Notes: a model not told the origin generated them from the letters alone. A stretch of 64,000 nucleotides of DNA from Orobanche coerulescens (GCA_033398695.1 CM065802.1:206293096-206357095), one strand, 5' to 3'. Numbered from the stretch's first letter, positions 44,412-56,847 are shown. A program made the numbers and translations.

Positions 44412-45664
44412 GACCCGTCCATGGAGACATTCCTTTTCTCATCCTCACCGAATCACACCACAACTGGATGCGATCTCAAAAAAAAATAGATAGTAATTTC
44501 ATCTATTTCCAGAAGTTTTTAATTTGCAAAATAAGGGGAATACATCATCCTTCACCACCGCCAAAAATTTTACCAAATCCATTCCAGAAAGGTAATACAA
44601 GATATTAGGTAAGTGCCATGAAATTAGGAATGGATTCTTATCATCCCTATAAACCATATGAAAATATCCCATCAGTTGTATCGTTATCTCCATTGTCACA
44701 CCAAGTCGGCTGCTATAGGTGCTCCACAACAATCTGACATTAATATGTAAGTATATCAATGAATGTTAACATTAGTATGATCTTTCATTATGATTGATCA
44801 TGTTACCGATTGTATAACGAGGTGAATTATGCCTTAGAAAGCGATATTTTTGTTATGATTGGGGGTGTGCTTGTTGCACACCAACTGCTCGATGAGATGC
44901 TTACATGAAAAGTTTATGTCAAATATTATTTCTGGTTATTTATTCTTTATTGTACTACATATCAAACTTGTATGTTAATGTTCATCGTGAATGGAGAAAT
45001 GACATTCACCGAGGATATACTGAATATGAAATGGATGATGACGTTGAACCCAACGAAGGAGATTCGGGCCACGAAGATTTACAAATAACACCTGTTGTGT
45101 CATTTTTGTGAAAATTTTGAGAATATTAGAAATTGAGAATACCCTCTTAAAGTGAAATAAGTGTACATAATCACCCAGTCCTTGTAGTTTTATTAATCAC
45201 TGGACGTGTAGAATTGTAGACAGAAAAATAAATTGCAGATTAGACATAAATTGAAGAATAACATCTATCTTGTACAAGTACAAAAAATTGCAGATTAACT
45301 TGTAATCCTGCCGCCAAGTACGAATCAGCTGTTACCTTGTGGATTAGGAGGAACATCCTCACTAAGAGCAATGTTCATAATACCTTCATTAGATCTTCCC
45401 AAGTTAAATCTGAAACAACTGTAATAAAAATTGCATAAGTCAGTCTAATTTATGTAGTCATAACAGCATGCTCTAATAAGTAAATGCAACTACCTTTTTC
45501 ATTAAATTTCCAATCGCGGGTGCACATTATACTTTAGACAACAATATGTACTGATCTAATATCCTTTTTCATCAAATATTATTTTCTGGTTCCTTATTCT
45601 TTATTGTAACACATATCAAACTTGTATGTTAATGTTTCATGTGAAATGAAGCATCATTTGAGAA
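44412..45664. other. Upstream region of transposase-like gene, unit 2
   Basis: Counterpart of 35542-36808 with the same exon-like pieces, including the partial acidic-exon duplicate near 45035-45080. Several 1-3 base differences from unit 1 lie at CAG or CTG sites (for example near 45315-45335). No complete gene. Confidence 0.4.
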
Positions 45665-47562
45665 ATGACATTCATTGAGGATTTGCCCGAATATGAAATG
45701 GAAGATGATGTTGAACCCAACGAAGGAGATTCAGACCACGAAGATGAATCTAATAACAGTTCAAATGAGTCCGATAGCATGACAGATGCAGAACAAGAAA
45801 TGGAAAATACGGGTACTAGAAAGAAAAAGACTAAGAGGGGCTTGACTCGGTTGCCAAAGTTGCGGACTACATATACTTCTTCTGGTGGAAAAAAACGCAA
45901 AGTAACCTTTGATGAATTGGGTCGGTTTTCGGGTAAGTATAGGTCAGAGTTTCTTAGTTTTTTGGGAAATCTAGTACGGGAGAAAGTAGGAGTTAGTGAA
46001 CTTTCCCGGAAGAAGGTGACAAATGAAGTTAAGGAAAAACTTTGAGAAGAGATAACGGTAAACATCTTTTTTTTTAAGTACTTGCATTGATGCTACATTA
46101 CAATTTCATTCCATTCATAACATATTAGTAATTATTATTGCAGCGTTATTATGATATTGAGGAATGTAGAAGAAAGCTTGTAATGAACCGGCTAGGTAAT
46201 CTTCTACGGAACTTTAGAAGAAAACTGTATGCAAATCACATAGTTCCGGACATAGGCAAACCCACCAAGCTTGCAAAAATTACCAGACAGTCTCGTACAA
46301 TTATAATTAATCAAGAACAACGGGACAAGTTTGTACAACATACACAATCGGACAAATTCAAGGTTTTATTCATTTTTGTTATCTTCATCATCATTTTGTT
46401 TTCATGGTTTTACGTTAAAAAATACTTATCACATCCTTATATTTTCTTTTGGAAGGATATGTCAAATAATACGGAAATAGCGCGTTCGAATTCCCATTAT
46501 CAGTATCGGATGGGACGAGGTGGATATGCAGGGCTAACAGAGAAATTGGTAAGGAGTATCCTCTTCTTGAAACCTGTAATATGCTTCTTGATTCTGTAGT
46601 ATAATCAAATCTTATTTTACAATTATTGACATTATATCCGCTTCTTGATTATGTTGCCACACAATACAACAAACTAAATCAAAGGTTGCTTAATCTTGAT
46701 TATGTGTTATTTAACTTATGTCTGACATTTACTTTTTCTTACATTTATTTCAATATAAGCAAAAAAATATGTTACAATTCTGAGCTTTTTATTCTCTACT
46801 GATAAATATCAACATTGATATACTTTAATGTAAAATCTGAAATTTTTATGTATATTTTACACCAAAAATTAGCACACTGTTGCCCTTTATAGAAAAAGAA
46901 AAGATATATTATAAAGGGTATAACAGTCTTTTTCATGTAGAACAACGACCAAAACTGTAACTTTTTCAAGACATCTAGATACGCTATATGAATTTTTCAA
47001 AGGTTAGTGACAATGTAAAGGAGAGTAGTAAACAAGCTCATATAATGTACCGTTCTTTTTAATTTACACATTATCCGTCTTTGATTCATGTTCACTATTT
47101 AAGTGTCAAATAATAATTTAATAGTTCCCAAGGTTACATCAATCCCTTACGTTTGTGCAAATTAAATTATTGTATGCTACTTTTTTGTCCCGTGCTAAAT
47201 ATGGCGTATGTATGTATGTACAGTACAACATCCATGATTTTCTCCGTTTTTAATTGTGAACTAATATGTATATTTAATGATTACAAGATTAAAGATAAAG
47301 TGATTGAGAAAGGTAAACTTCCCGACCGGTCATTCATGTGGAGGAAAGGACGTGAAAACAAAAACGGCAAATTGGTAGATGATGCTGTTAAGGTCATTGC
47401 AGATAAAATAGTAAGTTTAAAGAAACTTTCTTGTATGTTGTTTTACTATAATAATTGTGAAACTTGTTAAATAACCATTGAGTACATCTATTTGACATCT
47501 TATGTATACAGATCGATCATGAAAAACAAATCAATGATGGAGGCCTGAAGCTTGTGCAACAC
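45665..47562 (+). pseudogene. Ptta/En-Spm-type transposase-like gene, unit 2
   Basis: Exons 45665-46057, 46144-46362, 46456-46548, 47288-47410 and from 47512 have the same lengths as in unit 1. The same TGA (46043-46045) is present, so the gene was already broken before the duplication. Small differences from unit 1 include changes in the second exon near 46283-46322 (KITRQSRTIIINQEQ against KIPRQYRTIILNQEH). Confidence 0.65.
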
Positions 47563-48193
47563 CCCAAACTAGGCGGATATTACAGTGCCGTGGACCCCCG
47601 ACTGGGACCCACCAGGTGTAAAACCCGTAATTTCGATTTCCGGTAATTTCATTTTTTTCGGCGGAAGTCCGTTTTGATGACTCGCTCATGACCGTTTCGT
47701 CATTATGAGAATGATTAATTCTACACTTTTTGTCATCCGAGTTCGTTTCGGTGTTGTTTTGTTGAGTTCCGTGCTTTTTAACAACTTTTCCGCACTTGAC
47801 TTCGATTCTTGTGAATCTCATTCGAAACTGCTGTTTCGAGTTTCCCGTAAGTCCGTTTAACTTTGTTAGACGTGTTTTGAACTTCGGTTTGGTTATTCGA
47901 TCACGTATCGTGATTTTCGGGCGTTTTGGGCCATTTTGTAATTTACTGAAAGTTACGGGTATCCGTATCTGTAATTGTTGTCTCGATCCGTTTCTTGGTC
48001 GCGTATGATTAATTATGGTACTATGTTTTCATTTCGGGTCGTTGATGTTGTCCGTGAACTTTTCATCGTGTTCGTTCCGTACGTTTTCGGAAATCGAGTC
48101 GTCGAGCCCTGGTGGTCGGGTACTGGCCGGACGGTTGCGGGACTGGCCGGATGATTGCGGGCACCGGCCGGACGGGTAAGGCAGAAACCGGCG

Positions 48194-48490
48194 TAGCGCA
48201 CGCTACGGCCGAAAGGTAGCGCACGCTACGGCCGGGAGGCAGCGCACGCTACGCCTGGTTGTCTGCACGCGCTAGCGGGCCGAGGCAGTAGGGCAGTGGG
48301 GGTACTGGACTCGGTGGATCGGCAAGTAGCGCACGCTACTGCCGGACACTACGTACGCTACGGCCGGCAGGTAGCACACGCTACGGCCGGAAGGCTGCGC
48401 ATGCTACCTGGCCGAGCAGTCTAGTCCAGGAGGTCACTGGATTGCGGCCTGGGCTGATAGCGCGCGCTAGCTCGGCAGCCTATCACGCTA
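48194..48490 (+). repeat. TAGCGNNCGCTA array, element F LTR, unit 2
   Basis: About ten copies or variants as in unit 1. The last unit has lost two bases (CTATCACGCTAG). Confidence 0.9.
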
Positions 48491-48501
48491 GTCCGGCCCA
48501 G

Positions 48502-48508
48502 TATAAAT
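48502..48508 (+). promoter_or_regulatory. TATA box, element F LTR, unit 2
   Basis: GTATAAATGTGG 11 bp after the array, as in unit 1. Confidence 0.7.
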
Positions 48509-49928
48509 GTGGCTGAGCAGCCTCATTTTCACTCATTTTTCATTTCCTTTCTTTTCGATCCGCGGCTGGAGCTTCGGATGTGACGAATCCATGTTGTTTA
48601 ATAACAAATCCACGAAGTTCTTGAGTTCATAACATCAATCAATCATTCGTTATCATCCTTTGATCCAGCGAATCAAGGTAATCTTCCTTAGAACCCTATT
48701 TCGTGAATTTGGGGTTTTTTGCATTTTTGTCCGATTCGTTCCGTGTTTTTGATTAATTCATGATGGGTATGATTAATCTTGGTAGTATTCTTGTGTTTAA
48801 CATCATTTAATCCATTGTTCTTCGTCGAATTGAAATATATTTCTTGATTTCCTTCGAATCGACTTTTTGGGGGATTTGTTCTCGATCTCGTTTTCCATCC
48901 ATTTTTGTTGGATAAATTGTGGTTAAATGATGTTGTTAAACATATTATATGGATTGTATATCCATATTTCGACTTAGAATTCCATTTTCGTGTTTTGTCG
49001 GGACGAATCGTGTTCTTGGCCGTTTTGGGGGAAACACTTGAACTTTCGTCATTCGTTCTTTGAATTCAACGGCTTTGAGTCGTGTTATGGAATTCATTTC
49101 ATTGTTGTTATTGTCCTTCGTAGTTTATGAATGCGAGTTGGCGATCGGTGGAGTCGGCGGGTTCGTAGTCGGTTCGTGTCAACCTATTTCGGTCGATTCT
49201 CCGTGTTGTTCTTATTCGAGGCAAGTACCTTGCTCATACATTTCTTATTTTGTGGATATGATGATCGGTGATCGTCTTGGTGTGTTTGTTTGGTTGTTTG
49301 AAATGAAGTTTCAAAAGATTTCGGTTTGGCCTCGTTAAAGGCTCTCTTTCAAAACGCGTGTGTGTTTTGTGAACGGTGTGTTTTGGGAATTGTTTATGAT
49401 TTGATCATTTTGAACGTGAAGGCTTTGATGATATCCCTGTTGTTTAAAGTTATGGAATTGTGTATTCCGTGTTTAATCTTGTCACTGTGTTTTGAAGAGT
49501 TTGATAACGGCGTCGAGTAAGTGGCCATCTCTAGTAAGTATTCTTGATGAACTTACATTCTTAGCATAATAGTATTGCATGAGTAACGTGTGTGTGTGTG
49601 TATGCTCACTACAGGTTAGATCCGAAGGATGATGAAAGATGATCGATACTAATCACATGAGGAACCGTACATTATGTATTGGTTCAGTTGTACCTTATTT
49701 TCCACTGCTATGTTTTTCCCGTTGTACGGGTGTGGTTGTGTTTTGACCCCTGCGTGGGCATGAGTTGTATTTGAGTTGTATGTATTTATTGAAAGACCAA
49801 ATCGGTCTACTGAGTCATTTTAGCCTTAAAGGCATGGTTGAGTTGTTATATGTTGTTACCAGCCTGGTAGATCCTTGAGGAAAGGTTCTACGGCGTGTAA
49901 TATCCCTGAGCGGATTGGGGGTGTTACA

Positions 49929-52241
49929 AATATGGTATCGGAGCTTAGGTTGAGGAAACCTAGGTTGTCGGGTCAAGTCGTGTTGTTTGAGTCTTGTTTC
50001 GTCGGATTTTATCTGACTGAGTCGTGTCGCGACGCGTCGTTTGAGTTTGTTAGTCGTGATTAGTATCGTGGGGCGATCATCATCTTCATGCGACCTGTGG
50101 AAGTAAGTCTCCCTACTTTGTGTTGTGCCTCGTGTGACACGAGCTATTTTTATGATTATTTGTTAAGTGATGGAATTCTTATGTGGGTTTTGATTTCACG
50201 ATATGTATTTAGTCGACTCTCGTATTTGATTTATACGAGGAGTGTCGTCGCTTGTGATGTCTTTTTATTGTTGTTTTTGTCCGTTGCTGATGATTTTTGA
50301 ATCGATTTGCACGTTTTACAAGTTCTCTTGTGGAAGCTTTGTGCTTATACGTGTTCGACTTGTTCACTAGCCAGTGCGGGAGGGTCCTTAGAGGCCTCGA
50401 ATGGGGTCAGTGGTTTTGTTCTGAATGTGGTATTTTATCGTTTATTTCCGTTTAAAGACATGTATTGTCTTGATTTTAAACGTTTTGATGCGTGTACTAG
50501 GAGTTGTTGTAGTGAACGTCGATATGTGTGAGTTTTGGGCATTCTGGCCTATTGGATTTTTGAAAACCTTGAGTATCTTAGAAAAATAAATTTCGAGACA
50601 TACTTTTCAAATGAGTTATTTTCTTGTGGTACATCCAAGGTGCCACAATATATTCAAAAAAAATTCTACTTCGAGGACCAAAATGCTTCGAGATATTTTC
50701 AATGTTTTAGAAATACTTTTATTTAGACCCGAGGGTCGAATTTTCTGAAAGTCTTTCGCTAAAAGAAAATGTCCTCATTTTTACCAAACGCATGATGGTT
50801 TTCAAAGTCTCGATAACGATGTTTCACGTTTGTATTTTTTTTTGAAAGGTGATACTCAAGACCAACCGGTGTTCTTTTAAATTATTTTCAAAATGAGGTT
50901 TTCGTTTTTTTTAGAACCTATCCATTCCCGTTTGAGGGCTGGGTATGTATGTATGATGTTCGCGTTGTCATTTTGATATTTGCTCCCGATGTATGATCGA
51001 ATTAGCGGTGTGAGCGTTGAGTCGTTTTCCACACATTTGTTGTGTTAGCCCCCTGTGAGAGGCGGGATGTTGGTGTTGAATGTTGTCGCCTCGTGGTGAT
51101 TTCTGCGTTGTCGCGCATGTGCGAGCTGTTAGTGCTTGGTTTGGTATGACCGTGTGCATCGGTGATGGTTCCGTTATGTGTCGGTTGTTTAATGTCTTGT
51201 TACCTTGCTCCGGTTTTTGTGAATTTCGTGGATGAGGTCGGAGGTAATACCCATACTATTTTGACTTCGGTATTTTCTATTTCTTCAGTCTATTGATTCG
51301 CTCATGTTCGTTGATACTTTATGAACTTGTTCTGTATTTCGGTTTCATTGTCGAACGAACTGTGATCTTGTTGTGGGTTGATCTGGTTATCGCTGTGACT
51401 TTTTCGAGTTCGGTTCGATTCTTGTGAACCTTGTTCGGGAGTGACATCATCTGGTTCTATTAGTTCTTTTATTCGAAGTGGATTGGATTTGGAACTCTTG
51501 TGTTTTCGACTTTGTCGACTCATTTATGTTCGTTGACATTTCTGAACTTTCCCTATCCCTTGCTTTTGTTGATCGAACGAGGGTGGTATTGTTTCGAAAT
51601 AACTCGTTTGTTGTTGTGACTTTTCAATCGCTATTCCCTTTCCTGTGGATCTTATGGGAATGCATGTCTTGTTGTTCTCACCAGATCATCTTGGGAATTG
51701 TTGTTTGAATTTTATTATCCTTCGTGTTTCGGACATGATTGTTCGATTTTTGTTGTCTCGATCGTTTGTGTGTTCGGTTTTTGGTTCTCGTTTCATGATT
51801 GTTGAGCGTTCAGGCTCCTTCGTAATTCCCTTAAGTTCGGGAAATTAGTCTCGTTTTCGATCTTCCAACCCTTGGGCGGTGGAATTCCGTATTTGTTCAG
51901 CCATTGGCTCGCGTTTTGATTGATGTACCGTTGGGTCGGTCAATCTTATTGATTTTCGTTCATTGTGTTTTGTGATTGTTCGGATAATTGACTTGATTAT
52001 ATTATCCGTTTGATGACGCTTATCATTTGTTGGTTTTATTATATTCCTAACGGCGACGTTGTGTCGGTCGCCGTGGAGCGTGTTTTCACGTCGTATGTCT
52101 CTTTGCGTTTCTTGCAGCATTTCGCCGTCGGGCACGAGTTTTCGGTTTTTGTGTATCTCGTCGAGTTTTCCTGGCAGGGGATATTGCTTCTCCCTACTCA
52201 TTTTAAGTTTCGGGACGAAACTTCTTTTAAGGAGGGTAGAA
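49929..52241 (+). mobile_element. Element F interior, unit 2, complete and non-coding
   Basis: 2313 bp between the primer site (TGGTATCGGAGC at 49933) and the polypurine tract (AAGGAGGGTAGAA, 52229-52241). No gag-pol motif is visible in any frame. Short open frames at 51478-51708 and 51845-52201 are on opposite strands and have no domain. The end TTTCGGGACGAAACTTCTTT is shared with A and, with one change, with B/D. Element F is a non-autonomous LTR element. Confidence 0.82.
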
Positions 52242-52837
52242 TGTAAAACCCGTAATTTCGATTTCCAGTAATTTCTTTTTTTTCGGCGGAAGTCCGTTTT
52301 GATGACTCGCTCATGACCGTTTCGTCATTCTGAGAATGATTAATTCTACACTTTTTGTCATCCGAGATCGTTTCGGTGTTGTTTTGTTGAGTTCCGTGCT
52401 TTTTAGCGACTTTTCCGCACTTGACTTCGATTCTTGCGAATCTCATTCGAAACTGCTGTTTCGAGTTTCCCGTAAGTCCGTTTAACTTTGTTAGACGTGT
52501 TGTGAACTTTGGTTTGGTTATTCGATCATGTATCGTGATTTTCGGGCGTTTTGGGCCATTTTGTAATTTACTGAAAGTTACGGGTATCCGTATTTGTAAT
52601 TGTTGTCTCGACCCGTTTCTTGGTCGCGTATGATTAATTATGGTATTATGTTTTCATTTCGGGTCGTTGATGTTGTCCGCGAACTTTTCGTCGTGTTCGT
52701 TCCGTACGTTTTCGGAAATCGAGTCGTCGACCCTGGTGGTCGGGTACTGGCCGGACGGTTGCGGGACTGGCCGGATGATGGCCGGCACCGGCCGGACGGG
52801 TGCGGCAGGAACCGGCGTAGCGCACACTACGGCCGGA
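52242..52837 (+). mobile_element. Element F 3' LTR, truncated
   Basis: The first 596 bp of the LTR, from TGTAAAACCCG to just after the first palindrome unit (TAGCGCACACTA near 52818). The sequence then changes to gypsy integrase in plus orientation, so a deletion or recombination joint lies near 52837. Confidence 0.85.
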
Positions 52838-52841
52838 AGAC

Positions 52842-53564
52842 ATGCTAAGGGCCTGTGCCTTAGATTGGTCAAACGATTGGGAAGTTCATCTACCATTGAT
52901 TGAATTTACCTACAACAATAGTTGGCATGCTTCCATTAAGATGGCACCGTTTGAGGTATTATACGGGAGGAGATGTAGATCGCCGCTATGTTGGGATGAT
53001 TCGTCAGACTTGATCGGAACAGAACCAGAGTTGATCGTGCAGACTCGAGAGAAGATAGCCTTGATTCGTGAAAGGCTGTTAACCGCCCAAAGTCGCCAGA
53101 AATCTTACGCGGACGTACGCCGTCGCCCATTGGAGTTCAATACTGGAGACCATGTACTTTTGAAGGTTTCTCCTACTCGGGGAATCTTTCGTTTCGGAAG
53201 GAAAGGAAAGCTGAGTCCGAGATATATCAGACCATTTGAGATCCTCGAGAGAGTTGGGGAGTTGGCATACAGATTGGCATTGCCGCCGTCACTGTGCCAT
53301 GTTCATAACGTGTTCCACGTATCCCAGTTACGGAGGTATATACCAGATCCCAGTCATATCATTGATTTCGGCGAGATCGAAGTCGCGCAGGATGGGACGA
53401 TTGAAGAAAGACCGGTCAAGATACTCGAGAGTCGAGTTAAGCAGTTGAGGAACAAACCAATCGTTTTGGTCAAAGTTCAATGGTCACGTCACGGAATGGA
53501 AGAAGCCACCTGTGAAACGGAAGTTGATATGAAGTCTAGATATCCCGAGTTATTTTCGTCTTGA
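52842..53564 (+). CDS. Fragment E integrase C-terminus and chromodomain-like tail
   Basis: A 240-residue open block. It carries [46 protein letters not shown] and the chromodomain-like [16 protein letters not shown], in which the usual Trp of ATWE is Cys. It lacks the catalytic core. The start shown is an internal Met of a truncated polyprotein. Confidence 0.85.
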   Translation: MLRACALDWSNDWEVHLPLIEFTYNNSWHASIKMAPFEVLYGRRCRSPLCWDDSSDLIGTEPELIVQTREKIALIRERLLTAQSRQKSYADVRRRPLEFNTGDHVLLKVSPTRGIFRFGRKGKLSPRYIRPFEILERVGELAYRLALPPSLCHVHNVFHVSQLRRYIPDPSHIIDFGEIEVAQDGTIEERPVKILESRVKQLRNKPIVLVKVQWSRHGMEEATCETEVDMKSRYPELFSS

Positions 53565-53754
53565 GTTTCGGGACGAAACTCCTTTTTAGTAGGAGAGTAT
53601 GTAATATCCGGATTTATTACGGTGTATTTCATCTGTATTCAAACCCTGTATTATTCGGATGTATGGTTTTGATTATTGGAGCATGATATTTCTTGCATTG
53701 ATATCTTTGTACATAAGTATAACAACATGCAAAATTTCTCATGCAAACTCGTGA

Positions 53755-53837
53755 TAGCGCACGCTAAGAATGTAGCTTAACGCGCGCTATCGGGCTACTA
53801 CTAGCGCACGCTATGCATGTAGGAGTTGCGTGCGCTA
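53755..53837 (+). repeat. TAGCGNNCGCTA array, fragment E LTR
   Basis: Four copies or variants (TAGCGCACGCTA, TAACGCGCGCTA, TAGCGCACGCTA, TTGCGTGCGCTA), matching array 1 of LTR B/D. The rest of the LTR, including the TATA box, is missing. Confidence 0.85.
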
Positions 53838-54171
53838 AGAACTCAATTATTGAGCGGGACGGCTAGTGTAATATCTGGAATTTCTACTACTGTTGTTTGA
53901 TATTATTTTATTCGAGTTATATTGTACAACGTGGAATCTGTACAGTAGGAATAAAATAAATAAAGGACTGAGATGTCAGTATCGGTATAATTGTCGTATC
54001 TGGTCGACAGTTACATTTGAGGATATCGTGTATTAGGTTATCGTACTTCTGATATAGAGTATATCGTATAAGAATATTATTGGATTCAGTATATGTATTC
54101 AGTAAGTGTATATGTGTTTTCGGTATGTCGAGACAGGCGGTACAGTTGGAAATGGCTAAGTGTAACATTAT

Positions 54172-54679
54172 TAGCGCACGCTAATAATCATGAGTAGCGC
54201 ACGCTATCGTGCAGGATTAGCGCACGCTACGGATATAAGATAACGCACGCTAATACAGTCCGATCGGAAGGAATCTACGCGTGGACCAGGCCACTTTCGG
54301 CGCACGTTCTGATAAGTCAACGGATGTTGTAATCTAGTGTTAGCGCACGCTAATGCATGTTGATTAGCGCACGCTAACTATATATCGGTCAACAGGGAAT
54401 CTTGGCTTTATTGGTTGATTTCGGCTAGTGGGGTCACGAGCATCTTCGTGGTAGGTGTAGACTGTAGCAAGTCAACTGGTATCAGCGCACGCTAAGGTAA
54501 ATGACTTGCGTACGCTAGGCAGGATGTTTTACGTACGTTAATGCATGGGCATTACGTACGTAAGCTAGTTTACGAAGCAAGGCAGTAGCCTCTGGGCTTC
54601 GATAACGCACGCTAACAAAGTCAGTTAGCGCACGCTAAGGCGGTAGCGCACGCTAAACATGAGATGTTAGCGCACGCTA
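54172..54679 (+). repeat. TAGCGNNCGCTA array, LTR G (14 units)
   Basis: About 14 copies or variants in 508 bp, most of them perfect TAGCGCACGCTA or TAACGCACGCTA. Near 54500-54560 the variants become GCGTACGCTA, TTACGTACGTTA and TTACGTACGTAA, drifting toward the TTACG arms seen in LTR I. The array ends 12 bp before TATAAAAA. Confidence 0.92.
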
Positions 54680-54690
54680 ATAATGAATAT

Positions 54691-54698
54691 TATAAAAA
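54691..54698 (+). promoter_or_regulatory. TATA box, LTR G
   Basis: TATAAAAAGGGAC just after the last palindrome. A strong TATA match and the best promoter signal in the window. Confidence 0.75.
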
Positions 54699-55359
54699 GG
54701 GACAGAAGGGTGTTATGAAGCATTTCGTCCATTCCTTCCTTGCAACAGAGAGAGAGAGTTTTTAGAAAGAGGTTTGAGGTCTCAAACACTGAGAGATGGT
54801 GATCTTTAACAAGATTAAGATGGAGAGCATGGATTCAAGCCTTGTCCTTCAAGTTGTTCATGATTCTTTGGATGGAGTTCTAATGTTCTTCTTTTTGGTT
54901 CATCTAAACCAGGTAATCTTCGTATTCCTTCGTTAGTGGTTCATTTTTCTTGGATGATTTCATGCAAGGAGCATGTTGGATAATCATATGATGATGTTAT
55001 ATGAGATTCAATGGAATTTTGATAAGAGTTTCGGATGTTAGTTAAGATTCTTCATACCATAAGGATGTTGATTCATTTAACCTGATCTAAGAAGGATTTC
55101 TGAATCTTGGTAATTATATTGGTCGATTTAGATGAGATGAATCATGATACTAGGTTGAATTCCAGATTTAGCATGATATGATCCTTGTTATCGAGTCGGT
55201 TTGATTATTGAGGTTGTTATTGATATATGGACATTGACATGATCATTGTGATAATTATGGGGTCGTTTATCTTCAAGAGATATGGGGATTTATGTCTCCC
55301 TTCATTCGGATTCGTAGTCGCAAGATGTGAGTCGATGTTTGGAATGCATGCCACTGTAC

Positions 55360-56846
55360 TGTTGGGAATAGTGCCCTAGGACATTCGATGTGCCTAGATT
55401 TGTAATTGTCACATTTAAATAAAGTTATTTGATATCATTTATTTCTCGTTGATTATTATAATGTGTGCATGTTTTAATATTATAATAATCGAATAATAGT
55501 TATTCACGAATAATAAGATTATTCAAATGTCCCTGGTAAAATCGCGTTGAGTAGAGACTCAAGTGATTAATATACTAGTATAAGTTTGATTGATAATCAT
55601 CGGATGATTATGCGTATGGTACGGATCAATCTTATGGGTATTGGTTGGAGAACTAATACTGGACCGACCCGCATTGAGATCACTGCATGGAAATGTCATA
55701 AGTGAATCTCAATACAGTATGTCAATAAATCCTTGAACCTGAGATTATCATAGAGTCCAACATGATAATCGCTATGCCTTGACGTAATCCAACGTCATCT
55801 CAAACATGGTGATCATAAAGGTTAGCGATCGGGATTAGTGGGAGTCATGTAGAGGGCAATGAATAATCAAGATGGGGATTTGTCCCTCTCTTAAGTGAGA
55901 GAGATATCATTGGGCCCTCGATAAGTAGGATGAAGGAAATGCATGGCCATGCTCAAATGAAGAGTCATTTGATTCAATCCTACTTAAGATCGAGAAAGCA
56001 TTTGAACATAAATAAGTATGACAGAGACTCCATGACTTAGTTCAAATATGATATCGCGTGACAAAGGGATTTGACACGTTAAAAGGTTTAATGGACTATT
56101 AACTTATATTATTTGGGTAATCATAATGTCTTGCTAGAGGCCGCTTATGATTTATTATTTAATAAGGTATTAAATAATTGCCAACATAATATAAGCCTTT
56201 TGGGTCACACATACGACAATTATAGACAAGTAGGAATAAATATCAACTGGGAATAATAAATATAATATTGGATATTATATTTATAAGGAGATTAAATAAT
56301 AAGTAATATATATAATATTGGATATTATATATATTGTATTATTTAATAAGTTGAGGGGCAACTAAGCAAATACTAGATTATTGAATCTAGGGTTTACTTA
56401 GTATATATATATAAGGTCTTGGACAAGGAGTTGTGATGAGAAAATAAGACCTAAAATCGGCCCTTCAAGAAGAAGAAAAATCGGCCATCTACATTATACT
56501 GTAGGAGAACGGAGTCGGTCGTTCCTCTTCCCTTAGTTGATCTTGATCAATAGTACAATCCTTCTAGTAAGGAATTTGTGTTGTACTATTTATCAATATT
56601 ATTCGTAAGGATCTAGCAATCCGGCTTGTGGAATTGTTCGTGTGTGGATCACCAGAAGAGGAAGGAGATATTCATCTGCTTCTAGTCCGGATCTAGATTT
56701 GTTCAATCGGATTAAGGTAATTCGATTAACTCTTTAATTAAACAATTAAATTACTGCATGTGATCCTAAATTGGGTTTTCACTTTTATTGTTCCGCTGCG
56801 TTTTTACTCCGATTATTTTGTATTCGATACATAGAAAACCCCAACA
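55360..56846 (+). mobile_element. Element H 5' LTR
   Basis: 1487 bp, TGTTGGGAATAGTGCC to AAACCCCAACA. It contains AT-rich tracts (56160-56350), TATATATATATAAGG near 56403 as a probable TATA box, and no coding sequence. It differs from the 3' LTR by a moderate number of small changes, clustered near 55850-55960. Confidence 0.92.
56403..56416 (+). promoter_or_regulatory. Probable TATA box of element H LTR
   Basis: A TATATATATA run followed by AAGG, well placed before the transcribed leader. It is identical in the 3' LTR near 63103. Confidence 0.5.
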
Positions 56847-56847
56847 G

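Larger units (their letters stand above)
47617..49928 (+). mobile_element. Element F 5' LTR, unit 2
   Basis: 2312 bp, TGTAAAACCCG to GGGGGTGTTACA, matching 38760-41073. The array is at 48194-48490 and TATAAAT at 48502. This is the 5' LTR of the copy that retains its polypurine tract and part of the 3' LTR. Confidence 0.9.
43058..51915. repeat. Tandem duplication, unit 2
   Basis: The second copy of 34186-43057, about 8.86 kb. After 51915 the element F interior continues normally to its polypurine tract, so the downstream side of unit 2 is the original sequence. Many of the differences from unit 1 are CAG/CGA swaps or small indels. Confidence 0.9.
52838..53866 (+). mobile_element. Gypsy 3' end fragment E (inverted relative to B and D)
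   Basis: Integrase C-terminal half, polypurine tract (53586-53599) and the first 267 bp of a B/D-type LTR (from 53600), in plus orientation. It is cut on the left by the joint with LTR F and on the right by LTR G, which starts at 53867. Confidence 0.88.
53867..55359 (+). mobile_element. LTR G, left part (split by copia element H)
   Basis: It starts TGTAATATCTGG after GCTAG and carries the densest palindrome array (54172-54679), then TATAAAAA (54691). A leader with a GA-rich run and GGTAATCTTCGTATTCC follows, resembling the post-TATA block of LTRs C and F. It resumes at 63554 after element H and runs past the window end, so its length exceeds 1.94 kb. No coding sequence. Confidence 0.8.

Noticed and set aside
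54172..54679. Array of repeated 12-mers resembling a CRISPR-type or satellite repeat
   Set aside because: Spacing is irregular, units are palindromic and degenerate, no associated genes exist, and the setting is a plant LTR promoter.
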